This document shows, in pieces, positions 16,709 to 25,947 of a DNA stretch of 64,000 nt. The notes beneath the pieces were generated by a model. That model saw only the letters and a list, made by a program, of their open reading frames with translations, had not been told where the DNA came from and searched no databases. The DNA is from Paraburkholderia graminis C4D1M (GTDB lineage: Bacteria > Pseudomonadota > Gammaproteobacteria > Burkholderiales > Burkholderiaceae). The stretch is taken from contig NZ_ABLD01000014.1 of assembly GCF_000172415.1 (NCBI RefSeq), forward strand, positions 1 to 64,000, in the 5' to 3' direction. The position numbers were made by a program, and so were the translations under genes. Within the stretch, counting starts at the first letter, position 1, and each line of letters starts with the position of its first letter.

Positions 16709-18268
16709 TTAAGCTCCGCCCGTCACGCGAATCACTTCTTCAAGCGACGTCAGCCCGGAAGCGAGCCAGCGATCCGCGTCCTCGCGCAGTGTGCGCATGC
16801 CTTGCGCGCGGCCGGCCGTGAGAATTTCGGCGTCCGATGCATTGCGGTGAATCAGCGCGCGGATTTCGTCGTCGATAAGCAGCAGTTCATACACGCCGCG
16901 CCGGCCCGCATAGCCCGATTGACCGCACTTGTCGCAGCCGACCGGATGCCAATGCACGCGCCCGTCTTCCTCGACACGCTTTTCGCGGCATACCGGGCAC
17001 AGCCGCCGCACGAGCCGCTGCGCCAGCACACCGAGCAACGACGACGCCAGCAGATACGGCTCGACGCCCATGTCGGTCAGACGCGTGACGGCGGAGGCGG
17101 CGTCGTTGGTATGCAGCGTCGCCAGCACGAGGTGGCCGGTGAGCGAAGCCTGCACGGCGATCTGCGCGGTTTCGAGGTCGCGGATTTCACCGATCATGAT
17201 GATGTCCGGGTCCTGCCGCAGAATCGAGCGCAGCGCGCGCGCGAAGGTCATGCCGATCCGCTCGTTCACCTGCGTCTGGCCGATGCCCGACAGGTCGTAT
17301 TCGATCGGGTCTTCGACCGTCATGATGTTGGTGGTCGCGGTTTCGAGCCGCGACATCGACGCATACAGCGTGGTCGTCTTGCCCGAGCCCGTCGGGCCCG
17401 TCACGAGCACGATGCCGTGCGGCCGGCCGATCAGCTTGTCGAACTTGACGAGCGTGTCCGCGCCCATGCCGAGCGCTTCGAGATTCAGGCGCGACGCGTC
17501 TTTTTCCAGCAGACGCAGCACGGCGCGCTCGCCGTGACCTGTCGGCAGCGTGGACACCCGCACGTCGACCGGACGACCGCCCACGCGCAGCGTGATGCGG
17601 CCATCTTGCGGCAGACGTTTCTCGGCAATGTCGAGCTGCGCCATGATCTTGATCCGCGAAATCAGCGCGCCATGCAGCGCTTTTTTCGGACGCACGACAT
17701 CGCGCAGCGTGCCGTCGACGCGAAAACGCACCACAGAAGAAGTCTCGAACGGCTCGATGTGAATATCCGACGCGTGCTCGCGCGCGGCCTGCGTGAGCAG
17801 CGCGTTGATCATGCGGATGATCGGCGCGTCGTCTTCCGATTCCAGCAGGTCTTCCACTTCGGGAATGTCCTGCATCAGTCGCGAGAGGTCGACTTCGCCT
17901 TCCACTTCGCCGACCACCTGAGCCGCGCTGCCGTCCTGGCGCGCGTAGGCCTGGTTGATCGCTTGCGCGAGTTCGTCGGCGGGAAGACGCACCACCGACA
18001 CCGCGCCGAAGTTGCGTGCGACTTCGGCGAGCGCGGCCTCGCTGGTGCGCTCGCTGATCCAGACTTCGAGGCTGTCGGCGTGCTGATGCGCGACCAGAAT
18101 CTGGCCGCTGCGCGCGAAGCCGTAGGGCACGAGCCGCGCGGCAATCGCCGACGGCGCCGCGCGTTCGGCGTGGTCCGCTTGCTCTGTCATCGCCGCCGAG
18201 GCAATCTCGGCGGCTCGCGACGATGCCGGCGACGTTGAGGCTGACGGCGGCATGGACGGCGTACTCAC
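16709..18268 (-). CDS. gspE: Type II secretion ATPase GspE
   Basis: GspE powers pseudopilus assembly in the cytoplasm. The Walker A motif GPTGSGKTTT lies at residues 291-300, an Asp box and Walker B follow (DPDIIMIGEIRDLETA), and a four-cysteine zinc module CPVC...CDKCG lies near residues 423-447. The N-terminal part binds GspL. The start is GTG at 18268, overlapping the gspD stop as GTGA, so gspD-E are coupled. The first 30 or so residues are a low-complexity Ser/Ala/Pro extension, and a later ATG (MTEQADHAE) could be used instead. Confidence 0.95.
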   Translation of the reverse strand: MSTPSMPPSASTSPASSRAAEIASAAMTEQADHAERAAPSAIAARLVPYGFARSGQILVAHQHADSLEVWISERTSEAALAEVARNFGAVSVVRLPADELAQAINQAYARQDGSAAQVVGEVEGEVDLSRLMQDIPEVEDLLESEDDAPIIRMINALLTQAAREHASDIHIEPFETSSVVRFRVDGTLRDVVRPKKALHGALISRIKIMAQLDIAEKRLPQDGRITLRVGGRPVDVRVSTLPTGHGERAVLRLLEKDASRLNLEALGMGADTLVKFDKLIGRPHGIVLVTGPTGSGKTTTLYASMSRLETATTNIMTVEDPIEYDLSGIGQTQVNERIGMTFARALRSILRQDPDIIMIGEIRDLETAQIAVQASLTGHLVLATLHTNDAASAVTRLTDMGVEPYLLASSLLGVLAQRLVRRLCPVCREKRVEEDGRVHWHPVGCDKCGQSGYAGRRGVYELLLIDDEIRALIHRNASDAEILTAGRAQGMRTLREDADRWLASGLTSLEEVIRVTGGA

Positions 18269-20625
18269 GGCTTGGCTCCTGGCGATACGGTGGACGGTGC
18301 GACCGGCACCGGATTACTTTGCACAGCGCCGTTCGTGGCGGGCGGCGTTGTCGGCGCGGCCGAGCCCGGCTGAGTTTGCTGCTGCGGCGGCTGCATCTGC
18401 TGACGGCGCATCTGGTCGAGGTCGAACAGGTTCAACGTCGAACCGCCCTGGCTCGGGCCGACGGGCTTCGGCGGAACCACCGGATCGTCGTTGTCCTTCA
18501 TCAGATTGTTGTCCTGACGATACGCGCCCTGCACACCTTGAATATAGTCGTAGCGATTCGACGTGACAGCCTGCGCGGTATCGCGATCGCCGATGATGAC
18601 CGGACGCAGGAACACCATCAGGTTCGTCTTGTTGCGGTTCTTCTGCTCGGAACGGAACAACTGACCGATCCACGGGATGTCGCCAAGCAGTGGCACCTTG
18701 CTGTTGCTGACCTGGTAGTTGTCCTGCATCAGGCCGCCGAGCACGATGATTTCGCCGTTGTCGGCGAGCACGGTCGACTGGATCGAGCGCTTGGTGAACT
18801 GCGGGCCGGCCGGGTTGGTCGTCGCGTTGGTCGTGCCGTTCACGATGGCGGAATCTTCAGTGTAAAGCTGAAGCTTGAGGATGCCGCCGTCGGTGATTTG
18901 CGGTTTGACGTGCAGCGTCAGGCCGACATCCACGCGGTCGTACGTGTTGAACGCCGAACTCGCGTTGCCGCTCGTCAGATTCGAATACGAACCGGTCTGA
19001 ATCGGTATGTTCGTACCGACGACGATCTTCGCTTCCTCGTTGTCGAGCGTGATCAGGTTAGGCGTGGACAGCACGTTGGCGTCCGCGGTCTGCGACAGCG
19101 CCTGAAGCAACGCGCCGAGTCCCTGCACGCCGAACATGTTGTGAATCCAGCCGACGTTCAAGCCCTGCTGAACACCTGAGCCGAGCGCGTTGGCGAGACC
19201 GCCGGTCGCGCCCGCTGCGCCCGCCGCCGCAGCAGCCGCCGTCAGGTTGATGATGCTGTTGCTCGAACCCGTGGCGAGGTTCGTGCCGGCAAAAATCGAG
19301 TTGTTCGCGACCTGCCATTGAATGCCGAGGTTGCCGCTCGTGTTCGAGTTCAGCTCGACGATGAGCGCCTCGATGTAGACCTGCGCGCGGCGCGCGTCGA
19401 GCTGGTCGATCACCGCGCGCAGATTGCGGTAAACCGGCTCCGACGCTGTGATGATCAGCGAGTTCGTCGCCGAGTCCGCCTGGATCATGCCGCCCGGCTG
19501 ATTGTCCTCGTTCTTGTCCTTGTCGCCGCCAAGCAGGCCGCCGGATTGACCGCCGCCGTTCGCGCCGTAGCCGCCCGCGCCGCCGCCGCCACCCATCGGC
19601 GAGGACAACGAACTGTTGTTCAGTCCGCCCGAGGGCAGCGGCGGCGTGCCCGAAGTGCCCGTCGAATTGTTGCCGCCAATTCCGCCACCGCCGCCATTCT
19701 GGTTGAACGCGTTGGCGTCGTTGCCGCCGCCCGCCGAGCCGCCTTCGCCGCCCTTGCCGAGCATGCCGCGCAAGGTCTTCGCGAGCTTGGTTGCCTCGGC
19801 GTTGCGCAGCGGTACCACGTGCATGTTGCCCGGCATGCTGGTCGGCGCGTCGAGTTCGCGCGCGAGCGTTCTCGCGGCGGCCAGACGCGCGCCGTTCGAC
19901 GCGCGGATCAGCAGCGAGTTCGTGCGCGGGTCCGCCGTGATCGACACTTTCAGCGTGGCGTCCGTGCTGCCGATCGCGCCCGGGTCCAGCATCTTGTTCA
20001 GTTGCGTGGCAATGTCGAGCGCGTTTGCATTCTTCAGTTGTACGACGGACACCGACTGACCGGCCGCCGTATCCACACCGGCGATGATCTGCGCGATACG
20101 GCGCACGTTGTCCGCGTAGTCGGTGACGACGATCGTGTTGTTGGCCGGATAAGCGGCCACGGTATTGTTCGGCGAGATCAGCGGACGCAGCACCGGCAAC
20201 AGGTTATTCGCCGATTCGTTCTTCAGCACGAACACTTGCGTGACCACCTGGTCGCCGCGCGCGCTCGGCGAATTGCCAACGTAGGTCGGCACGCCTTGCA
20301 GTTTGGCGTCGGCCTCGGGCACGACTTTCAGTACGCCGTGATCCTGGACGAGCGCGAAGCCCTGCATGCGCAACGCGGATTGCAACGTCTTCAGCGCCTG
20401 ATCCTCGGGCACCGCGTTTTCCGACACGAGATTCAACTGACCTTTGACTCGTGGGTCGACGATGATTGTCTTGCCGGTCGCCGCGCCGATCGCCTTCGCG
20501 ACCTGGTCGATATCGGCGTTGACGAAGTTCAATGTCACCTGCGCCTGTGCGGTCTGCGCAGTGATCAAGCCAGCCAACAACAACGCCGTTGCGACGCGAC
20601 GCAAAGCCATACGATTTCTTCTCAT
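18265..20625 (-). CDS. gspD: Type II secretion secretin GspD
   Basis: GspD forms the outer-membrane pore. A signal peptide ending AQTAQAQ is followed by N0 (VTLNFVNADIDQVAKAIG), N1-N3 domains and the C-terminal secretin domain with VPLLGDIPWIGQLF. A Gly/Asn/Ser-rich insertion of about 95 residues sits around positions 295-390, much longer than in enterobacterial GspD. The tail is Pro/Gln-rich and may bind a pilotin, although none is seen nearby. I give the ATG at 20625; the ATG at 20610 (MALRRV) has a better ribosome site (AGAAG) and may be the real start. Confidence 0.95.
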   Translation of the reverse strand: MRRNRMALRRVATALLLAGLITAQTAQAQVTLNFVNADIDQVAKAIGAATGKTIIVDPRVKGQLNLVSENAVPEDQALKTLQSALRMQGFALVQDHGVLKVVPEADAKLQGVPTYVGNSPSARGDQVVTQVFVLKNESANNLLPVLRPLISPNNTVAAYPANNTIVVTDYADNVRRIAQIIAGVDTAAGQSVSVVQLKNANALDIATQLNKMLDPGAIGSTDATLKVSITADPRTNSLLIRASNGARLAAARTLARELDAPTSMPGNMHVVPLRNAEATKLAKTLRGMLGKGGEGGSAGGGNDANAFNQNGGGGGIGGNNSTGTSGTPPLPSGGLNNSSLSSPMGGGGGAGGYGANGGGQSGGLLGGDKDKNEDNQPGGMIQADSATNSLIITASEPVYRNLRAVIDQLDARRAQVYIEALIVELNSNTSGNLGIQWQVANNSIFAGTNLATGSSNSIINLTAAAAAAGAAGATGGLANALGSGVQQGLNVGWIHNMFGVQGLGALLQALSQTADANVLSTPNLITLDNEEAKIVVGTNIPIQTGSYSNLTSGNASSAFNTYDRVDVGLTLHVKPQITDGGILKLQLYTEDSAIVNGTTNATTNPAGPQFTKRSIQSTVLADNGEIIVLGGLMQDNYQVSNSKVPLLGDIPWIGQLFRSEQKNRNKTNLMVFLRPVIIGDRDTAQAVTSNRYDYIQGVQGAYRQDNNLMKDNDDPVVPPKPVGPSQGGSTLNLFDLDQMRRQQMQPPQQQTQPGSAAPTTPPATNGAVQSNPVPVAPSTVSPGAKP

Positions 20626-21125
20626 GGAATGTAATGTCGATGCCGGCAGCGCAGGCCGCCGGCGGTCATGCAGCGCGGACAGGGGAGCAAACCGCCGGTC
20701 GGTCTGCCGGCGGGCCAGGTGGGCGAAAGCCGCCCTAAAATGCTGGCCATCCGATGTCCGAAAAGAAGGAACAGTAACAGTTTTTCATGTCGGATTTGTC
20801 ACAAAAGGAAAGCCTCAGTGAGTTTCCCTAAACGTTCGGGCCCGCTCGGCGGGCCTTGAAAGCGAAAGCACTGCGGACTGAAAGCGGCAAGAAAACCTAG
20901 TGTTTCCGCGCTCTTATGTCTGTTAGCCAACTTGACGGGTCACGGCCTGCCGGTATCATACGAGCCGTTAAAGCCGTCGGATCGCCGTTGCGAACACGGG
21001 TTTTCCCGCATCTTCCGTCAATGCCCCGGCCAGATTGCGCTTACCGGCTAGTCCCGGCTGAACAATGGCTGATACGAGCCCTTACGATCCCTTACCCTTG
21101 CGGTCTGCCCCAGTCGTCTTGACCG
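20626..21125. other. Intergenic region gspD-lytic transglycosylase
   Basis: About 500 bases without a gene. It contains a perfect 7-bp hairpin GGCCCGC-TCG-GCGGGCC at 20839-20855 with no T-run, and the rightward promoter listed separately. The leftward gspD promoter must also lie here, but I cannot identify it with confidence. Confidence 0.6.
20932..20959 (+). promoter_or_regulatory. Sigma-70 promoter ahead of the lytic transglycosylase
   Basis: TTGACG (20932-20937), a 16-nt spacer and TATCAT (20954-20959) match the consensus well. The predicted transcript start near 20966 leaves an untranslated leader of about 160 nt. Confidence 0.65.
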
Positions 21126-21572
21126 ATGAAACGAAGCTTCGTCACCTTTCTGGCAGGAATTACCATCTTGGCTTCGGCCGGGACGGCACGCGCCGATTGC
21201 TTCGACGAAGCCGCGAAATATCAGAAAGTGAACCCGCTGATTCTGCGTGCGATCGCCTGGCAGGAGTCGCATAACCGTCCGGACGCGCAGCACAAAAATG
21301 CAAACGGCTCGACCGACTACGGCGTAATGCAGATCAACTCGATTCATCTGCCCACGCTCGCGCAATACGGGATCTCGCAAGGCACGCTGATGGAGCCCTG
21401 CAAGAACGTGTACATCGCCGCGTGGCATCTGCGCCGGCAGATGAACAAGTACGGCAATACATGGCAAGCCATCGGCGCTTATCACTCCGAGACGCCCGCA
21501 CTGCGCGACAAGTACGCTCAACAGATCGCCGCAATTCTACGCAAGTGGAACCTGATGCCGGCGTCACGCTGA
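21126..21572 (+). CDS. Lytic transglycosylase, SLT domain (IagB/BfpH type)
   Basis: This small peptidoglycan-cleaving enzyme is probably periplasmic and may open the wall for envelope-spanning machines. The 148-residue precursor has a signal peptide ending TARA. The SLT fold follows, with catalytic Glu47 in AIAWQESHN, the motif NGSTDYGVMQINS and the AYHSE region near the end. Two cysteines (C25 in ADCFDEA and one in MEPCKN) may pair. Proteins of this type often sit next to secretion or pilus loci; here it lies beside the T2SS locus but on the other strand with its own promoter, so a link to Gsp assembly is inference. Confidence 0.88.
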   Translation: MKRSFVTFLAGITILASAGTARADCFDEAAKYQKVNPLILRAIAWQESHNRPDAQHKNANGSTDYGVMQINSIHLPTLAQYGISQGTLMEPCKNVYIAAWHLRRQMNKYGNTWQAIGAYHSETPALRDKYAQQIAAILRKWNLMPASR

Positions 21573-21715
21573 TCGACCGCTCGCCGTTTCCGATTTGATG
21601 CACAATGCGGCTTCGTGCTGCCGCCGGCGCTCGAGCGTCCGCTGGACCGCGGCTAGACTCGCGCAGCAATGCGGCGCCCGGCACGCCTTCCAATCCTCCC
21701 GATTTTCGTACTGCG

Positions 21716-23080
21716 ATGAACCAGCCGCCACTGCCCGTCACCGTGCTCTCCGGTTTTCTGGGCGCCGGCAAGACCACGCTCCTGAATCACATCCTCGCGA
21801 ATCGCGCCGGCTTGCGCGTCGCCGCGATCGTCGACGATCTCGCCGCCGTCAAGATCGACGCGACGCTCGTGCGCGATCCGGCCGCGCTGTCGCCTAGCGA
21901 AGAAAACCTGGTCGAACTATCGAACGGCTGTGTCTGCTGCACGCTGCGCGACGATCTGCCCGCCCAGGTGAAACGGCTGGCTGCCGAAAAGCGCTTCGAC
22001 GCGATACTGATCGAGTCGGCCGGTGTGGCGGAACCCATGCCGATCGCCGAGACTTTTGCCTTCGCCGACGATGACGATGACGGCGCGCCGCTCGCCGAGC
22101 TCGCGCGGCTCGACACGATGGTCACGGTGGTCGACGCAGCCAGTTTTCTGCACGACTACGGCTCCGCGGATGCGCTCGCCGAACGCGGCATCGCCGCGAG
22201 CGACGAAGACGACCGGACTCTCGTGGAACTGCTGATCGAGCAGGTCGAGTTCTGCGACGTGCTGGTCGTGAACAAGGCCGACCTCGTGACCGCCGACGAG
22301 CTGACGCGCCTGCAACGCATCCTCGCGCGCATCAACCCGCGCGCGGTGCAAGTGGTGAGCCGCTTCGGCGCCGTGCCGCTCGAACAGATCGTGAACACCG
22401 ACCGCTTCGATTTCGACGAGACGGCGAACGCTCCCGGCGCGATCGCGTTGCTCAACCAGACCGAGAAGCACGTAGACGAACGCGGCCACGGCCATCGCAG
22501 CGAAGCCGACGAGTTCGGCATTGGCAGCTTCGTTTATCGCGCGCGCCGTCCATTCCATCCGGAGCGGCTGTGGGCGTTGCTGCACGAGGAGTGGAAGGGC
22601 GTCTTGCGCAGCAAGGGTTTCTTCTGGCTCGCGACGCGTAACGACATCGCCGGTTCGCTGTCGCAGGCGGGCGGCGCTTGCCGGCACGGTCCCGCAGGCA
22701 TGTGGTGGGCGGCTCAGGACCGCAGCGAATGGCCCGATGCCGATGACGAGCTAGCCGCCGAAATTGCCGCCGACTGGTATGGCGCGCCGGACGATGTCAG
22801 CACTGGCGACCGTCGCCAGGAATTGGCCATGATCGGCGTCGGCATCGACGCGGCGCTGTGGTCGGCGAAGTTCGACGCGTGCCTGCTGACCGACGACGAG
22901 TACGCAGTGGGACCGCAAGGCTGGCAACAGTTCGCCGATCCGTTTCCGGCGTGGGACTTCGACGACGATCATGATCATGACGGACATGATCACGGTCATC
23001 ATCATGATCATGATCACGGCCACGACGACCATGATCACGATGGCCACGGCCACGGCGGAACAGCACATCGCCACGACTAA
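21716..23080 (+). CDS. CobW/COG0523-family GTP-dependent zinc metallochaperone
   Basis: A G3E-family GTPase that loads or shuttles metal ions, probably zinc, in the cytoplasm. The 454-residue protein has Walker A GFLGAGKTT at residues 13-21, the metal-binding GCVCC at 71-75, ESAGVAEP, NKADL for guanine specificity and a CobW C-terminal domain. The tail from about residue 417 is a long His/Asp run, characteristic of zinc-handling members (ZigA/YeiR type). I chose the ATG at 21716 (MNQPPLPVTVLSG) rather than an upstream extension that lacks conservation. No Zur box was identified upstream. Confidence 0.88.
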   Translation: MNQPPLPVTVLSGFLGAGKTTLLNHILANRAGLRVAAIVDDLAAVKIDATLVRDPAALSPSEENLVELSNGCVCCTLRDDLPAQVKRLAAEKRFDAILIESAGVAEPMPIAETFAFADDDDDGAPLAELARLDTMVTVVDAASFLHDYGSADALAERGIAASDEDDRTLVELLIEQVEFCDVLVVNKADLVTADELTRLQRILARINPRAVQVVSRFGAVPLEQIVNTDRFDFDETANAPGAIALLNQTEKHVDERGHGHRSEADEFGIGSFVYRARRPFHPERLWALLHEEWKGVLRSKGFFWLATRNDIAGSLSQAGGACRHGPAGMWWAAQDRSEWPDADDELAAEIAADWYGAPDDVSTGDRRQELAMIGVGIDAALWSAKFDACLLTDDEYAVGPQGWQQFADPFPAWDFDDDHDHDGHDHGHHHDHDHGHDDHDHDGHGHGGTAHRHD

Positions 23081-23165
23081 GCGGCTCTTTCAACTGCGTC
23101 GACAGTAGCAACCACGCGCGCCGCAAACTCCCGCCGCGGCGCGCCCCCTCCAAACGCAAAAGACG

Positions 23166-23189
23166 AAAAAAAACCCGCCGTTGGCGGGT
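23166..23189 (-). terminator. Rho-independent terminator of the HU gene
   Basis: Read on the minus strand, ACCCGCC-AAC-GGCGGGT is followed by eight T residues. It lies 25 nt past the HU stop codon and also separates it from the convergent CobW-type gene. Confidence 0.9.
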
Positions 23190-23213
23190 GTCAACTGCCT
23201 GGCAGTAATCTGC

Positions 23214-23492
23214 TTAGCGCTTGTTGACTGCGTCTTTGAACGCCTTGCCTGCCGTGAACTTGACGGTCTTTGCGGCCGGAATCTTGATGGTTTCGCCCGT
23301 CTTCGGGTTGCGACCTGTACGCGCTGCGCGCTTGCCCGAACCAAAGCTGCCGAAGCCGATCAACTGGACCGCGTCGCCCTTCGACACAGACTTCTTGATC
23401 ACTTCAAGCAACGTGTCCAGCGTTTCACCGGTTTGAGCCTTGCTGGCGCCCGTCTGTCCTGCGACAGCGTCGATCAGTTCCTGTTTGTTCAT
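23214..23492 (-). CDS. hupB: DNA-binding protein HU
   Basis: HU is a dimeric nucleoid protein that bends and compacts DNA. The 92-residue sequence has the family start MNKQELIDAVA, the core GFGSFG and the DNA-binding arm with RTGRNPKTGETIKIPA, where the proline intercalates. Length is typical. AAAGGA lies 6-7 nt before the ATG. Alpha and beta forms cannot be told apart with certainty, so the symbol is tentative. Confidence 0.95.
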   Translation of the reverse strand: MNKQELIDAVAGQTGASKAQTGETLDTLLEVIKKSVSKGDAVQLIGFGSFGSGKRAARTGRNPKTGETIKIPAAKTVKFTAGKAFKDAVNKR

Positions 23493-23541
23493 TAAGGTTC
23501 CTTTCTGAGTTTAGGTTGACACGAACAGCGCGAACGCGCCG

Positions 23542-23570
23542 ATTATACGTGCGCGCGCCGCGCCGTCGAG
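23542..23570 (-). promoter_or_regulatory. Promoter of the HU gene
   Basis: On the minus strand a perfect TATAAT (23547-23542) lies 17 nt after a weak -35 TGCTCG (23570-23565). The leader to the ATG at 23492 is about 45 nt. The rest of the 23493-23906 gap shows nothing else clear; the mnmC promoter was not found. Confidence 0.65.
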
Positions 23571-23906
23571 CAGCTACGGCTCCGGAGCCCCTCCAGATCA
23601 AAAGCGCCGGACAGCGAGTGTCCGTCGGCCGTGCTGCCGCTCCCTTCGCGGCGCTTGCTATGATAGCGCAGCGCAAACCCAATCAGGACAAGGGTTTCGA
23701 AGAATTACGCGGTTTTGGAACAGATACAGCAAGGAAACGGCACTTTTTGCTGATCCGGCCTCGCTGAGAAGCCCGAAACCCAGTGTGGACGGGGCTTTGA
23801 CGTTGGTTTTTGCCAACGCTCGGCGCGTCTATTTCGCCGCCCGGCGAGCCGCGCGCGCTGGCGGTAACGTTGGACCCGCTTGTTGGGGCCTCACTTTGCG
23901 TCGCGC

Positions 23907-25925
23907 ATGACCGATCCGCTGATCCCAGCCGTCCTCTCGTTCCGGGACAACGGCACGCCTTTTTCGCCTCTCTACGACGACATCTATCACAGCGCCGTCG
24001 GCGGTCTCGAGCAGGCCGACCATGTTTTCTTGCGCGGCAATGCGCTGCCCGAGCGCTGGCAAGGCCGGCGCATTTTCACGGTGCTGGAGACGGGCTTCGG
24101 CATGGGCATCAACTTCCTCACGACGTGGGCCGCCTGGCGCGCCGACCCGTCGCGTTGCGAGCGGCTCCATTTCGTCTCGACGGAAAAGCATCCGTTCGCG
24201 CTCGCCGATCTGCGCCGCGCGTACGCCGCGACCATTGCCGATCCGTCGATTGCCGCGCTCGCCGACACGCTCGCGAACGACTGGCCGATGCTCGTGCCGG
24301 GCACGCATCGGCTGGAATTCGAGGACGGGCGCGTGGTTCTCACACTCGTTTTCGGCGACGCAGAGCAGAGCTTGCCGAATCTCAGGCTGCGCGCGGACGC
24401 GTTTTACCTCGACGGCTTCTCGCCGGCCAAAAATCCGGAGCTTTGGACGCTCGCCATCTTCAAGTCGCTTGCGCGGCTCGCGGACGACGGCGCGACCTTC
24501 GCCACTTACACGAGCGCCGGCGACATCAAGCGGGCGCTGACTCAATGCGGCTTCGAGTATCGGAAGGTCGAAGGTTTCGGCTGGAAGCGCGCGATGCTGG
24601 TCGGCCGCTTCGCGCCTCGCTGGCGCGTGCGCCGTCATGAGCCGCCCTCGCCACTCGGACCACTCGGAGCGCTCGGATCGCTCGGACCGCTCACGCCTCG
24701 CGAACGGCATGCGGTCGTGATCGGCGGCGGTCTCGCGGGATGCGCGATGGTCGAGCGGCTCGCCGCGCGCGGCTGGCGCGTGACTTTGCTGGAGCGGCAT
24801 GCGTCGGTCGCGCAAGACGCGTCGGGCAATCCGGCCGGCGTATTCCACCCGATGATCTCGCGCGACGACAGCGTCGCGTCGCGCGTCACGCGCGCCGGCT
24901 TTTTATACGCGCTAAGACGCTGGACGGCGCTCGAACGGCTCGGCCACGCGCCGCTGCGCGGCGGCTCGGGTCTGCTGCAAATCGCCGAAAACGCCGACGA
25001 AGCCCACGCGATGAGCGAAGCCATCGCCGCGCTGCGCTATCCGCCGGAATTCGTCACGCCGGTCTCCGCCGACGACGCGCAAAAACTCGCCGGTACACCG
25101 CTCGCGCGCGGCGGCTGGTTCTTCCCGCACGGCGGCTGGATCGACCCGGCCTCGCTTTGCGCCGCGCAATGCGCCGCCGCCGGTGATTTGCTCGAGCGGC
25201 GCTTCGGCGTCGAAGCCGCGCGTCTCGAGCGCTCGGGCGATCAGTGGCTGGTATTCGACGCGGCCGGCGACGTGCTCGCGCGTGCGCCGGTCGTGATCGT
25301 CGCCAACGCTCACGACGCGGCGCGCATTGCCGGTTTGCGTCACGCGCCGACTCGCAGCATCCGCGGCCAGCTCACTTTGCTGCCGCCGGGCGCGGCGCCG
25401 TCGCTGGAGTTGCCGGTGATTGGCGAAGGTTATGCGATACCGCTGCCCGGCGGCGTCACGCTGACGGGCGCGACTTACGAACTCGACGACGCTCAAACGT
25501 CGCTTCGTCCTGCCGGTCATCTGGAAAACATCGAGCGCGTCGCGCAGATGCTGCCCGCGTTCGTGAGCGTTGTCGGGCGCGGCGATGCCGCGGCATCGGG
25601 TCATGCGCTGACCGGCCGCGTCGCATTCCGCTGCGTGACAAGCGACCGCATGCCGATGATCGGCAACCTCGCCGACGAAGCGCTCGCCGCACACAACGCG
25701 CAACGCCTGCGCGGTGCGTGGCCGCTCGATCTGCCGCGCGTCGACGGTCTCTACAGCGCCTTTGCCTACGGCTCGCGCGGTCTCGTGTGGGCGGCGCTTG
25801 GCGCGGAACTGATCGCGTCGCAGATCGAAGGCGAGCCGTTGCCGCTCGAACGCGATCTCGCCGAAGACATCGACCCTGCGCGCTTCCTGCTGCGCACTTT
25901 GCGGCAAGGCGGCGTCATCAGTTAA
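23907..25925 (+). CDS. mnmC: Bifunctional tRNA mnm5s2U34 enzyme MnmC
   Basis: MnmC finishes the modified wobble uridine made by MnmE-MnmG: the C-terminal FAD oxidoreductase demodifies the carboxymethylaminomethyl group and the N-terminal methyltransferase methylates it. The N-domain has the SAM loop ETGFGMG (residues 61-67) and DGFSPAKNPELW; the C-domain begins with the dinucleotide fold VIGGGLAG (271-278) and contains DASGNPAGVFHP. The two are joined by a linker of repeated Leu-Gly-X units (residues 250-262) encoded by a 9-bp tandem repeat. I start at ATG 23907 (MTDPLIPAV), giving 672 residues; nine upstream codons are open. Confidence 0.93.
   Translation: MTDPLIPAVLSFRDNGTPFSPLYDDIYHSAVGGLEQADHVFLRGNALPERWQGRRIFTVLETGFGMGINFLTTWAAWRADPSRCERLHFVSTEKHPFALADLRRAYAATIADPSIAALADTLANDWPMLVPGTHRLEFEDGRVVLTLVFGDAEQSLPNLRLRADAFYLDGFSPAKNPELWTLAIFKSLARLADDGATFATYTSAGDIKRALTQCGFEYRKVEGFGWKRAMLVGRFAPRWRVRRHEPPSPLGPLGALGSLGPLTPRERHAVVIGGGLAGCAMVERLAARGWRVTLLERHASVAQDASGNPAGVFHPMISRDDSVASRVTRAGFLYALRRWTALERLGHAPLRGGSGLLQIAENADEAHAMSEAIAALRYPPEFVTPVSADDAQKLAGTPLARGGWFFPHGGWIDPASLCAAQCAAAGDLLERRFGVEAARLERSGDQWLVFDAAGDVLARAPVVIVANAHDAARIAGLRHAPTRSIRGQLTLLPPGAAPSLELPVIGEGYAIPLPGGVTLTGATYELDDAQTSLRPAGHLENIERVAQMLPAFVSVVGRGDAAASGHALTGRVAFRCVTSDRMPMIGNLADEALAAHNAQRLRGAWPLDLPRVDGLYSAFAYGSRGLVWAALGAELIASQIEGEPLPLERDLAEDIDPARFLLRTLRQGGVIS
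24651..24686 (+). repeat. Four 9-bp tandem repeats inside the mnmC linker
   Basis: Four units of the form NCNCTCGGA run from 24651 to 24686, with a fifth degenerate unit to 24695. They encode repeated Leu-Gly-X between the two enzyme domains, so unit loss or gain would keep the frame. Confidence 0.8.
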
Positions 25926-25947
25926 CTCTTGGCGGTGCGCAGCGCGG

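Noticed and set aside
16544..18238. Plus-strand frame of 564 codons opposite gspE and gspF
   Set aside because: It spans two conserved genes on the other strand and its composition is that of an antisense shadow.
20839..20855. GC-rich hairpin upstream of the lytic transglycosylase as terminator
   Set aside because: No T-run on either side.
22968..23042. Cluster of GATC sites in the CobW-type gene as a methylation-linked element
   Set aside because: The sites come from alternating Asp-His codons of the metal-binding tail and have no sign of separate function.
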